Source: Aporrectodea caliginosa
Taxonomy: Eukaryota > Annelida > Clitellata > Crassiclitellata > Lumbricidae
DNA length: 64,000 nt
Reading direction: 5' to 3'
Assembly (NCBI GenBank): GCA_020284085.1
Contig: JACEVL010000691.1
Coordinates: 1-64,000, forward strand
Every line of letters starts with the position of its first letter. The stretch's first letter is position 1. A program made the position numbers and the translations under genes. Positions 32,301 through 44,500 of the stretch are shown here, one piece after another. Below the pieces are notes generated by a model. The model was not told where the DNA came from. It worked only from the letters and a program-made list of their open reading frames with translations, and ran no database searches.

Positions 32301-34260
32301 AATTGCAAATTTCCTATGATATAGGCTACTTTAGAGGGAGAAATTTATGTGGAAAACATATGATAAAACCCATGGTAAAAACATACATTTTGATTGCATA
32401 ACATACCTTCAAATGACGTATAAATATCAAAGATCAGCACTTACTTGTAACCTGCTTATTAATGCGTTTCTCTGCATTCAGCCAAATCTAAATGAAACAC
32501 AACAACAGATATGAAACACATATCAACGAAATTAGAACACTTACACTGAAAATTGCGGCTCAGCATACAACACCTGTAATTCTTGTTAAATATAAACCAC
32601 CTCCTGAGGAGTGGCTTGGTCCTGTGGAGCTGGCAAGCAGGTTAAGTGGAGCACCACCAACTGGGTCACCAGTTTGTCCTTGAATGGGGTACAGACCCTG
32701 GTACACGAAGCCATTAGGGCCAACTCAACCAGCCTACCATTTCGCTGTGGTTAGTCAATGTATGACTATCACTGCAAGTTGTGAGTCTATACTATTATTA
32801 TTATTATTATTATTAAATAAATTTGTAACGCGCAAGGTCACACCGAAATGTGAATCTGAGGCACGTGGACAGTTATACATTATATTATATTAAACACTTG
32901 CACAATTGCACATGCTACATTCAACTCTAGTTACTCTACAAATCTACCAGTAATCTGCAGATGCAGTGAAAGAAATAAACCAGCAGAAGAACTACAGAAA
33001 AGCAGAGGAAGAAGAAATGCAACAGAATGGCATGTGGACAGTTCTGTAACCTTTATCTTTTAATACTCTACATTATAACCAAACAAATGCTTTAGGACTG
33101 AAAAAATACATAACTGCATGCAGTAACTTCAGGAGTCAAAAGATAAGACTTTATGAGACCTGATGCAATGATCTGGGAGAAGATGATTGTGGTTAACAGC
33201 AGTGCAGCGGAAAAACTGTCAGCAGAAGCCAAAATGTGTAGGGAAAATGTATCTTTAATGGGATTCTGACCAGTGCGAGGTGAAATCTCCTCTTCCATAC
33301 AACTAGGACTCAGGCCATGAATTATAATCTAAATATTGTTCACATAAAATTAGATAACTTTATTCTACAATAACAAAAACTGTATGGTCTATTAACACCA
33401 TTTATCCTTAAACATGGGTCTGATATACATATAGAACAAATTTCTCCATGCATTTTATATGCAAATATTCATCAAAATTTCCAAGTATCATACAAAATCT
33501 TGACACAAATACCTACTTTGTTATTTTTGCTGTCCTTAAATGTGAAACCAAAGTAGTCTCTTTCAATAATTCCAACTCGCTGACAAACAAGATCCAACAG
33601 ATTCTGGCCTTTTGACTGTTTCTACAGAAACCAAAATACAACAGCCTTTGCAACAGATTAGAATGCATACTAAACTTAACTTTTTTCCACATATTCATCA
33701 CAATCTTTCCAGTCTTAAGTGCTTCTAAACATTTTGGTACCTTGTGTAATGTATACTGAATGTGCTTTGCTATCACACATTTTTACTGTGGTACATTCAA
33801 AGAAAACGCAACAGAACCAACAGTGCATTTTGGCGTGTGACAACAAATAAAAGAGGCTGTGACATCTGCTACTGACCACAACTCACAGCAAAACACCCTG
33901 TTAACACCATACCCCAAAAGGGTGCCTTATCACTGGAGACTATTCATACTGCCTTTACTGGATCAGATTGCAGTGTCACACATACAGTATTCAATGGCTC
34001 AAGCTATTTCTCAGCTTTCAAAAACTGGCTCAATTTGACAGAACTGAGGGGAATAACATAAATGGAGATATTTCATGACAGAATGTAACATTTGTTTTAG
34101 ACCACTTTAATATCAAACTAGACAAAAATAAAAGTCTAAGAAAACTTACGTCAACGTCAACATCATAGTCTGTACCATCCAGTAACAGAACTTTACAAAG
34201 AACCATCTTGGAAAGTCTTTTCAACAGTAAAGCTTTACTGGCATTAACCGTAACACTGTT
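23345..34260 (-). CDS. EPB41: Band 4.1 (EPB41-type) FERM cytoskeletal protein, 5' exon missing
   Basis: Sixteen exons: 34150-34260, 33517-33615, 32445-32487, 31689-31764, 31095-31139, 30355-30534, 29376-29463, 28771-28923, 28070-28167, 27600-27778, 26883-27091, 26567-26731, 25479-25586, 25112-25285, 24230-24328, 23345-23476. Phases join to 652 codons plus TAA. FERM lobes F1 to F3 cover about residues 20-300, with [41 protein letters not shown] and [20 protein letters not shown]-adjacent text follows ([19 protein letters not shown]). The C-terminal domain is [13 protein letters not shown] onward. 4.1 proteins link membrane proteins to spectrin-actin. No spectrin-actin-binding segment was recognised; instead there is a Gly/Tyr/Asp/Gln linker with GSD motifs. 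The start codon lies in an exon upstream of 34260 that was not found. One intron uses a GC donor. Confidence 0.95.
23645..23850 (-). mobile_element. LINE reverse transcriptase fragment in EPB41 intron
   Basis: The minus strand reads [20 protein letters not shown] and then [14 protein letters not shown], followed by SAYSEG after a stop. This is the fingers region of a CR1/L2-like reverse transcriptase (KKxxLDxxxLxNYRPISNLxFLSKxLERxV). Both ends are truncated. Confidence 0.8.
26120..26275. mobile_element. Degraded hAT-like end with AATCGG repeats
   Basis: Several AATCGGTTT/AAACCGAT motifs in both orientations end in ACCGATATTAACAACCCTA, which resembles the end and subterminal repeats of the element at 29505-29924. 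The other end was not found. The flanking words AATTTTGAGTGGC (about 26038 and 26270) are repeated on both sides, which suggests a duplication around it. Confidence 0.45.
29505..29924. mobile_element. 420-bp non-autonomous hAT element C
   Basis: The termini are a perfect 15-bp inverted repeat (TAGAGCTGTACCGAT) and the octamer ACTGACAC is exactly duplicated on both sides (29497-29504, 29925-29932). Subterminal regions carry repeated ATCGGC/GCCGAT motifs, which in hAT elements are typical transposase-binding repeats (family knowledge). There is no coding capacity. It sits in the EPB41 intron between exons 29376-29463 and 30355-30534. Confidence 0.92.
31687..31690 (-). other. Non-canonical GC splice donor in EPB41
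   Basis: The exon ending at 31689 reads ACAAG|GCAAGT on the minus strand. The phase (two bases, AG) needs the next exon to start with G, as 31139 does, giving Arg and then YQLFLQVR. A strong match to the donor consensus apart from the C is typical of GC-AG introns. Confidence 0.85.
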
Positions 34261-34599
34261 CTGTAAAATAATAATCATGTATATAAGCAATAAATGTTTT
34301 ACATTAAAAGTTAACTTATGCATGCATAACATCACACAATGCATGTGAAATGCTACCTACAAAAGCTTAGAAACTTTAAATAACAACGTGTTCACATCGT
34401 AAGCATAAACTTCAACAACCCAATGAAGCTCAAGTCCCCTCTCACTAACTCAAACACTAGGCTTATCATGTATTGAATCACCCAATTGTTCTGTCATGTT
34501 ACTCTACTAAAAATCAGTGTTTCATTTGGGCAGCTTTTGGCAAACTTATAGTATCGTGGGCTGAAGGATTATACAGTATCTTTGGGCATGCTGCATGGA

Positions 34600-34715
34600 C
34601 ACCAGACGGTACCAGGCTTTCTAATCGTGACACTAACCCTAACCCTGCCCCTAACCGACCCTCACGACGCCTAACCAAACCCTAACCGACATTCACGACG
34701 CTGGTAAACTTACGC
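34600..34715. mobile_element. Relative of the 8.6-9.0 kb MITE core, telomere-like words
   Basis: The reverse complement contains GTCGGTTAGGG, GGTTAGGCGTCGTGAGGG and TCGGTTAGG in the same order as the core of the MITE at 8636-9020. CAGACGGTACC recalls its TIR. Two CCCTAA-like units (CTAACCCTAACCCTG) occur here but are part of this element. Confidence 0.55.
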
Positions 34716-34719
34716 ACTA

Positions 34720-36826
34720 TATCCTTCAGCTCCTGATTCTGTAAGCTTGCCCAGCTTTTATTACTCAGTGAATCTCTTCCGTCCACAGTATAAGAGAAGA
34801 CAGGCAGGAAGCCAAGATGGGCCACTGAATAACTGAGAGAACTTTATGTAAATTGGTTAAACACAGTTTCCAAAATACTAAAGGCCATGCAAAATCCTTA
34901 CCTTCTTGCAGAGACTTTCAAATTATATTCTAATATATAGTATTGCCAACTCTAATAATAGTAAAAGAATTTTATTTTTTATTAAATTGGTAGGTTTACT
35001 TATTCTGCAGTTATTTACTACACTAATGTCTTATTCTAGAGAACTGTCTCAAAAACCCCATCACCCAAACCACAAGATCATTAGGAGCAAAGCTTTCAGA
35101 CAAAGAGACGAGGGAAAAGTAGACCAGATGTGTCATTTTATCAAAGCAGACCGGCCACAGAATGAATGCGCTACATGAGCCACTAGACAGAGCGGTGGAG
35201 GGGTAACTCATCAATTTGGCACCAGTCTCGAAGACAGTATGCGTCATATAGTAAAGAACTGATCGTAAATAAAATCCTGTTACTGCTATCGTTGAAACGT
35301 ATAAATCAATATTAAATAAAAAAGTCTCCCAAATTATACAACAGTATTAAAATGAATGTATTATAAACAAATTCTCACGTTAATCGTTTCAAATCTTAAT
35401 CCAGAGCTCTTTCACCAGATGGTGCTAGCGCTACAGCATAGATAATTCATGCCAAGGAATCGACTTAGCATCAGCCCCCATCAATGACTCAGGCTCATCA
35501 ATCATCACATAAAATGTCAACTATTCTCTCAAACTATCGTTTTAAATGACCACTGCTCTTTATTTTAAACTAACGATAAGTAAAGTAAACGTATGCAGCT
35601 CTACTCTGTGATCGTTTCCCGATATATTAAAATTAATCGATCCAGCTTATCAGTTACCTAGACCTAGGACTAATATGGAATAATAATCCCAGCCTAGACG
35701 TTATGAACGCATTCAAGCAATGACTAATGCCACAGCTACGCTTTATCTATTCTGTGCTAATACATGACCTATATTAGCTCACTTCTGAGGCTTTTTATCA
35801 ACGCTTTTTATCCCGATATTCTACTTCAATCCAGCGGAACGCTGCAGGACTAGCAGCTACAGCCAAGAGCAATATTCATTGGCAGCAGCTCGTCTGTCGC
35901 TACACACGCGAATCCATAGGCTACATAACTATAGCCAATGTTACACAAAATCAAGCGCCGTAATATGTAGGCTACATTTCTGTATTATGCGCTAAATGTG
36001 TCTCAGTAGAATATTCATCATGCTGGCTCTGGCAGGCAGAAATAACTTCATGAGTAGGCTACTTCCAATGATGATGAGCACAGCGCACCAATCCAATGGA
36101 CCAGAGATGTCCAGTGGAGATCCGAATCCGGTTGCCAGACTATAGAGACCAGAGATCGAGAAGAGGCTGAGGAGCTGCCAAGGCGGGTTTCTTTGAGGAC
36201 GAGAAAACTTGGAGGAGTTGTGAAGGAGTGAGATAATTCTACAATCACAGATTTGTCTGCCATCTGCTATAGCCTAGACAATGCGTGATGTAACTTGACA
36301 CTTCGCCTCAGACGGGTTTATTCATAATATCAGGCTCTAATTACAGCCCCCATTCCCTTTCTCGGTTTTGGCCTTAGCAATTGCGACACTATATAGGCCT
36401 ACTAGTATATAGGCCTATACTTATCAGCCGTTACGGTTACAGCTAGCGCGTCTAGCGGTTCTAATTTGAGGTCAGCTGAAGCAGAAGTTCAAGCAATTTC
36501 TCGCCCCTCCGCAGATGTATTGCGCTGAAACTATTTGGCCATGTATAGGATTAATCAACAATCTGTCAATAATTTGTCATTACAGTTCCACACCGCCCCC
36601 GCCCTGTTGGCGCCAGTGCCAGCAGCAGTAGCAGCAGCTGCATCCAACGCGCGCTCCAGCAGCCGACCGGGTGTTGACCATCTACAGCGCTAGCCCATAT
36701 GATGCAAGAGGGGAGATATGGAGACGATGAGAGGCGCCTCTCGCAGTTGTTTACGATTGAAGGCCGAACCATACAGCATGGAACACTGTTGATTTAATTA
36801 ACATAGTTGCATCTGCTGGTTGTTTG
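34720..36826. other. Probable EPB41 5' region, no exon assigned
   Basis: The missing first EPB41 exon should lie at or beyond this stretch. It becomes more GC-rich at about 36580-36780. A minus-strand frame at 36263-36048 (MADKSVIVELSHSFTTPP) was considered as a first exon, but no convincing donor follows it. No promoter element could be fixed. Confidence 0.3.
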
Positions 36827-36834
36827 GTGGTGGT

Positions 36835-36881
<47 letters not shown>
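36827..36881. repeat. (TG)n microsatellite
   Basis: A GGT run leads into about 22 uninterrupted TG dinucleotides, ending at TTTGACC. The His/Thr-rich minus-strand frames over it are repeat translations. Confidence 0.95.
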
Positions 36882-36884
<3 letters not shown>

Positions 36885-39800
36885 ACCGTCCAACATCCCC
36901 ATGATGCAACTGATCGAGGTTGTGGCGCTGATACGCAGTGATAATCGCACAATTGATTGCAGAAGAGGTGAACCAAGCTGGTTCACTGCAAAGTGGGGCC
37001 GACTAATACTGGTATTAAAGATCCACAGTGACGAAGAAAGACTTAGTCACACCACCTCCTTCCTGGTCAGATTAATAAGACACACATAGGCCTACACACT
37101 CAAAAGCTTTGGTGGTCCAGTGGCACATGTAATGAAACTATAGGCATATACATTTTCTGTAGTGACCATTGTGGCCTTGACCCTGCTCATATTTCAATAA
37201 ATTTATTGACTCAGGTCCTTCCAACCGCTGCCCATTTGAATGAGTGCCACGTCAATTAGGTCCCGTGCAAAACTTCAATTCTTCAGCTACAGCAACACAT
37301 GAAATAAATCAGAAACTCAGATACTAGATTTTGGACTTCAACTGAAAATAAGGCTTCCTGAATGAACACAGCTGTGTTATTCCTGCAATTGCCTTCTTCT
37401 GCAATTTTGACTGAACTGTTATAGTTTTAAAAGAATTGTTACTGGTAGTCTGGTACTAGCATAAGAAGTGATATAGCTCAAGGCAAAAAGTTTGTGAGAG
37501 TTTGAAAGGTCCCCACATTCTGAGTTTCAATCAGACGATACAATCAGACAAATTACAATTTGCATTTAATCACCAGTATAAACAAAACTTTGTTTCATTT
37601 GGCATTGCTTATGAAAGCAAAAAGAAACACTAAGATTCTTCCATGCTTCAGACTATTATTTTATTAATGAAACACAATTGTTGAGTTAATGACACATGAC
37701 TATTTTTGCCTGAAGCCAATGAAAATTAATGACAAGCCATATCATCCACAAACAATTATCATCCACCAGACATATGCATGTAACTAAAACAAATCTTGCA
37801 GGATGGTCATCAAGCTAGATATTAAACCCAGGACCAAACGAAATTTATCCAAAACAGCCCAACTATGAATTGAGTTACAGTTGAAACAATAACATTCTTA
37901 TCATGCCAACAGAAGGTGTAACTTTAAATAAAAGCTACTAAGAACGATCAGAACATTTAAATCTAGTTCTTCAATACATAGACAAATAAACAAGAAAAGC
38001 ATGTTTACTGGAACTAAGAGAATTCTAGTTGGAGCGAAGTTACCAAAACTGGAAACAAGATGGCTGTTCCCCTCCATGGACCTGCTTACCATGGCAATCA
38101 TTATGCTTTAAATCAGGGCTGTCACACCTTTTTTAATGGCGGGCCAGGGCACAAAATGCTCCTAAGCAAAATGGCGTGGGATCTGGGAGGGGGCTGGGTG
38201 AGCCCGTCCCCAAAACATTTTTGCAAAACTAAATCTTAAACGGTGCATTTTTAGCATACAAACAGTCTTGCTTTTGATCTTAATTTACACTGTATGAGAA
38301 TTCTCACTCTATAGTGGAGTGAGGATTTAGTGTTGACTGGCTTGTTGCTAGCACAGCAATTTGATTTTGCTTCATACACAGTGAAAAATGAAAAATTTGA
38401 ACTTTTACTCTCAAATTCTCTAGTCTTTAAGTAAGGCTCTGCAGGCCAGAAAAATATCGTTGACAAGGCAGAAATGGCCATACAGTGCTATATAAAATCA
38501 TGTACAATTGAATTGTACAATTACATTTTAGGAGGTCTCAAGATTAAATTCTGTCTGTGGCTTCAAAGGCTTCAACATAACCAGGGCAAATCTTCTACTA
38601 GAACACACCCATGTGTCATGCTGAATAAGAATAAAAGGCTCAGTTGGCTAAGAGATGCTTGGAATGGTTGACTGGTTCAGGACTAACGGTTACATCAACT
38701 GCCAACACATCTCTTGCTTGTGAGCTCTTCACATGAAAAAAATGCATTATATATATCTCTACAGATGTATATGTTGATGAAGTCTAGCAGACCTGGAATG
38801 GTTCACGACGATTACTGGTAACAATTACATCGCAGTAGTCAACTTCCAACTAGAAAACTACGAGTACCAGTGAAGATGAAATCGTCAAACACACGTCCTA
38901 ATAGCATTCCATTATTGCTGATATGTATTATAAAACTCTACTGTTATTAGGTAATGTAACTTGCGTAGAAATTATATTAACTTGTAAGTAAGTTTATGAA
39001 ATGATCCCAGCACCATAACATACCCCTCATGGTTATTGAAACTTGAGTCTTGTTAAATATAACTGGGCATTCATAACAGTATGACAGATTGCTCGTTTCA
39101 CAACTAATATACTTGTCAATACAACCTGCAAGTCTAATGCTATGGTGTTTGGGAGAGTCAGTGCAAACAATCAAATCAGAATATGTCCATAAAAGTTTGT
39201 CAATTTTAAATTGCGGTTGAAAAAGTTGAAACAATTCAACCAGTACAAGTACAAGGTAATAGCAAAATTTTATGCATCATACATTACAACAAACCAACCA
39301 AAACTTAACAGATAATGCACCTTGATTTTCCAAAATAGTCACATGGAATAACAAATCATGTGATCTAGCTACATTTGTTTTCATTACGACCTGTTATTAG
39401 ACACATGATTTCATTACATTAACATATGTTCTACCAAATTACTGCAATGATTGGTACATCCAAGTAATCTCGTGGGACAAAGAAAGAATTCTAAATCCTT
39501 CAAATATCATAAAACATTTTAAGTTTTGAAAACAGGCTGAGAGGTCAGTTGGAAGGAATAAACAGCCTTTATTCAAATGCAGCCCAAGCCACACAGTAGC
39601 ATGGTAATGCCATGCAATAGAACCTTTTGATAAGACACGTGTGTACGTATGCTCGCAGTTCTGATGGATATCTTGGCTTAAGTGCAACCATGATGACAGA
39701 AATCCACCAACAGACTTATAAGACACCTACTGAAACTGACATGCACCATGTACTATCTGCTGTGAATGGATTGTGGGCAGACAAGGGAATAACCAGGAAA

Positions 39801-40646
39801 CAATTTAGGGGTTTCCACTGGACATGGTTGCACAGTAAGGGTCAGTTTTGAAAAGTTAAACATTTTTTCAGCAATTAGCACATGTAGCAATGACAATAGC
39901 ATAATTATTATTGCTTGTGAGATAGGTCACTGCTTCTCGACCATCCCTGTCTTATGACAGATCAAATTACCTCATTTCAGCATCTTTCCATCCACACAGC
40001 TTCTTAAAGGCACATCCACTTATCAATGTGGACAAGACCTCATTTTCCAGAAGCTTACAACAGCTAGTCTGAGTTTTCCAGCAGGATCACTTCCACCTCC
40101 GGTAAAATAACAATAATTATACTAAAATAATAAATTCAAGAGCAATTGTTGACACAACTGTCACATTTAAGAAATTCCATTGATTAGCATAATTACTAGT
40201 ACAGTACATGCAGATAGCTTCAACTGGTATCTGTGGCATGTGGCATAAATGCCGAAGTCCTAAACCACTTCTGGATTGCTGAAATTCATCTACCACACAG
40301 TCTTAAAAACCCTAGGTGCCATACCAATATTAGAATTAAAGAAAACTCAAATGAACAACTGGCATTCACAGATCAGCTGGCTTCTTGCTGGGCATGGGAT
40401 TTGTGCTCAAAACAACATCACACCCAGTCACACGTATTTACAAGCAGCCCTTGTGGAAACTGCTTCGGTTTGTCATTTTTGCATTGCTTCCTCTGATGGC
40501 CTTCAATATGTCATTTCTGAAATACTTTTACTGCAGCAATGAAATAAGGAGTTCTAACAACAGTTTTGGGTGCACACTGCAAGAACCAGGACAGCATGAT
40601 GCCACATCATGGATAATATTGGATATATGGCTCTGCTCACTATGAG

Positions 40647-40940
40647 GTGACTAGAAGAGAGCTGGGACAGACGGATACAATTGTCGATAGAATAAGGAAG
40701 AAAAGGCTAAAGTGGCTGGGACATGTGATGAGAATGGGCAATGACAGATTACCATCGATGGCTTTACACGGATATGTGGAGGGAACTAGGAGTAGAGGAA
40801 GACAACAAAAGACATGGATGGATAATATACGAGAGGATCTGGAGAGAATGAAGATGAACATTGCAGAAGCAAAGGAACAAATCAAGGATAGAGAATTCTG
40901 GAGACGACAAGTTGAGGACTCATCGTTGGCCTTGGTCTGA
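40647..40940 (+). mobile_element. LINE polyprotein C-terminal fragment
   Basis: The open 97-codon frame reads RIRKKRLKWLGHVMRMGNDR, then GTRSRGRQQKTWMDNIREDL and EFWRRQVEDS. This is the conserved tail after the reverse transcriptase of many LINEs (RLRWxGHVxRM...GxRxRGRPxxxWxDxI...DRxxWR). It ends in an AGAAGAAG-rich 3' tail. The catalytic domain is absent. Confidence 0.85.
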
Positions 40941-41364
40941 CGGAGGAGAAGCAAAGAAGAAGACTTGAGTTTTGTCTGGTTGCTTCCATTAAAACTCATC
41001 AGAATAAAAATCATCTTAACAACCTAACTCAACATAAGAAATTAAATACTAGTCATGAAGAATTGTCTGAACATAAACAGAGGAAATAGAAAAGCAACCT
41101 ATATACAAAAGACAACCACTATTCAGATATTTGTTTATTGTAATTTCTTACATAATTATAAACGTAGAAACAAAATCATGACACACAGTGGCAATTCAAA
41201 CCATCTAGTATATCTATAAATATATAGACACAGTGTACTCATCTTATTGTTCATATACATTTTTGAACAGATATTTTAACATCACAACTTCCAACATTAT
41301 TTTGATAATTAGTTATGCTAATAGTTATTTACACTGATTATTGTTCTTAAATAGCCTGTTTTGG

Positions 41365-41365
<1 letters not shown>

Positions 41366-41398
<33 letters not shown>

Positions 41399-41404
41399 TA
41401 TACA
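41366..41404. repeat. (TA)n microsatellite
   Basis: An uninterrupted TA run followed by TACATATATATACA. Confidence 0.9.
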
Positions 41405-41592
41405 CCAGTATTAAATTATACATAACACACATATGTAAGTACATGCAGGAAATGCATAATGTTGGAACAGGTACCAAGGATGGTCACGAGGAGGCAAAGC
41501 AAGTTATGGACAAAAATAGCAAAACTAAACAACAACACAAGACAGACAGACACAGAATGGAGTCATTCTTTAACAGACAATGTTGTTGCATC

Positions 41593-44500
41593 TTAACAGC
41601 CGCCTTGTGATTCATCTGTAAGAATAAAACAACAACATAATATATCAAGATAAGATAAGCAAATTCAATTATGAGTTCTCAAATCCAATTATAAGACTGT
41701 CTTTCTTCAAAAGGTAGCTGCACCTTGCATAAAAATATATCCATTGTTACCTATATCATCTTTCATTTAATGACTACATTTTGTTTCTCACAGCATTATA
41801 GTTCAACAGCATTACATTAATGCATGTATATTTTAAATATTTTATTAAAGCAACACATTAGAAGAATGACTATTTGTATCTTTAGCTTTTTTTTACCAAA
41901 GACTGTTATGAAGGAACAATGGACTTGACTGAGAGATGCCTAAGATCATTTTACCTAAACTTCCGGAAGCTGTTAACCCACATAAACCCAGAAACGCCAT
42001 CTCACCATTAAACTGGCCATATGCATATTTATACAATGAGTAAGAACATTGAAAGTGTCAGTAACCCACCTGGATTTGGAGGAGTAGGGCTGCCCGGCTG
42101 CGAAGACGACGTCGACTGGGTCCTCATCTGTGATCGCAACTGTTCCACAAGCTCGGGATTTGACTGCTGCATCTGCTGAGCCAACTGTTGCCCTCTGTAT
42201 CAGAACAGACACAATTCAGCCACAACTCAGAAACATTCATCAAGGCTTAAAGCAATCCTCTTTCATCAATCTATGTACATTAGTAGGTATCTTGAAATGT
42301 ATTAATCCTTTTGCAAAACTATGCAAATATACACATAATGTAGAAAAACCTTCCTCCTTTTGCAAAACTATGCAAATATACACATAATGTAGAAAAACCT
42401 TCCTCCTTTTGCAAAACTATGCAAATATACACATAATGTAGAAAAACCTTCCTCCTTTTGCAAAACTATGCAAATATACACATAATGTAGAAAAACCTTC
42501 CTCCTTTTGCAAAACTATGCAAATATACACATAATGTAGAAAAACCTTCCTCCTTTTGCAAAACTATGCAAATATACACATAATGTAAAAACCTTCCTCC
42601 TTTTGCAAAACTATGCAAATATACACATAATGTAGAAAAACCTTCCTCCTTTTGCAAAACTATGCAAATATACACATAATGTAGAAAAACCTTCCTCCTT
42701 TTGCAAAACTATGCAAATATACACATAATGTAAAAAACCTTCCTCCTTTTGCAAAACTATGCATTTATGCAAATATACACATAATGTAGAAAAACCTTCC
42801 TCCTTTTGCAAAACTATGCAAATATACACATAATGTAAAAACCTTCCTCCTTTTGCAAAACTATGTGTCACCAACTCTTTTCTTTCTTAGTTGTGACCTA
42901 CCTCAAGAACTTTCCTTATCTCTACATATAAATTGCTCAACGTCTTCTAACTGTTTAAGAATTAAATTGACACAGTTCTTTGAATGTTTCTTTCTTTCTT
43001 CAAACACAGTTTAATAACAACAACTCAACTCTTGCCTTAAAACAACTGTACTACACTGTATTGTTCAAATTTACTGTCATCAGCAGTTTCTAAGTTTGGC
43101 GCGCTAACTGCACGTGTAAAACAATCTACACCGTCAGCCAATGTTTAGGCTACTTTAGGCCAAGCGCCCACGAGCCGACAGCGCAACTAAGGCCTAAGAC
43201 TAAAACGCTTAACAATCGATACACATTATATATATATCAACCTAAAAACACCTGTGCTCATTATACATGCAAAACACTTGTTCACATTACCTCCTTCCCC
43301 TTCTTTGGATTGAGCAAATTAAATTTAAAAATTTGCGAAATCATCAGGTACTAAATTATGCAATAAACTTAATACTATACAATATATTAAAATAAACAAT
43401 CTTATAATCTAGATAAACAATCTGCTACAACATTTAATCGTCCTTTCTTATAATTAACCTCTACATCAAAAGTTTGCAGTGCTAAAGCCCAACGCACCAG
43501 TTTAGCAGACTTAGACATAGATTCAGTCAGATAAGTTAAAGGATTGTGATCGGTAAAGATGTGAACTTTAGATCCAATTATTATCTCTTTCAACTTATTT
43601 AGAGCCCAAACAATAGCATAGGCTTCTTTCTCCACAGTTGCCCATCTCCTCTGAGTGTCAGTCAACTTCTGACTTATAAATGATACAGGACGTTCTATTC
43701 CCTTATCATCCATCTGTGTTAAAACAGCTCCTACTGCAAAATCACTGCTATCACAGTATAAATTAAAAGGTTTTCCAACATCAAAAACATATAAAACAAC
43801 TTTAGAGCGTACAGCATCTTTAAGTAAATTAAATGCCTGTTGATGTCTATCAGTCCAATCAATCTTATCTGGAACATGTTTACTTGTCAAATCAGATAGA
43901 GGCTTCGCAATCTGTGCGAAATCTTTGATAAACTGTCGATAGTAACCAAAAAATCCAAGCAACTGCTTAACTTGTTTCTTCGTTTCTGGGGTTTTCAAAT
44001 TAATTAAACTTTCCATTCTATCTGGATTCATTTGAATCGTTCCAGAACCAACCACATGACCGATGAACTTTACCTCACTCTTACCAAAGATACATTTCTT
44101 TAAGTTCAGAGTAATGTTATGCAGTCTCATTTGCATTAAATATGCATCTAAATGCTGTAAATGAATCTTCCAATCATCTGAATGCACAGCAATGTCATCT
44201 ACATAGGGCTCAGCAAATTCATTTATAGGCTGTAAAACCATGTTAATTGCTTTAACAAATGTTCTTCCTGAGTTGATCATTCCGAAAGGAACACGAGTAA
44301 ACTCGTACAGTCCATTGTGAGTAACAAAAGCAGTTTTCCATTGATCAGTTTGCTTAACAGGACAAGTCCAGTAAGCACTTCGACAGTCAAAAATCGAGAT
44401 CACATTTGATTTTCCAACTTTGTGCAAAACATCTTTCACAATCGGCATCGGATATTTACAATCCACAGTGAACGAGTTAATGTATCTGTAGTCGCAGGCA

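Larger units (their letters stand above)
36882..41592. other. Intergenic stretch between EPB41 and SGTA
   Basis: No supported gene. At 38116 CAGGGCTGTCACACC with AATGGCGGGCCAGGG looks like one end of a hAT element; its partner end was not found. A LINE fragment lies at 40647-40940 and a (TA)n run at 41366-41404. Part of 41.1-41.59 kb is probably the SGTA 3' UTR. Confidence 0.45.

Noticed and set aside
34630..34690. Interstitial telomere repeat
   Set aside because: Only two CCCTAA-like units are present, and the words belong to a core shared with the MITE at 8636-9020.
36048..36263. First coding exon of EPB41 (MADKSVIVELS frame)
   Set aside because: It has a plausible start context but no credible donor in the right phase and no resemblance to known 4.1 N-termini.
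36566..36772. Small secreted or membrane protein with a Leu run
   Set aside because: The Leu run comes from a CAG/CTG-type repeat in a GC-rich stretch, with no homology and no splice context.
42309..42865. CRISPR-like regular array
   Set aside because: The whole 49-bp unit repeats with no variable spacers, and the genome is eukaryotic. It is a minisatellite; the FAKGGRF-type minus-strand peptides are its translation.
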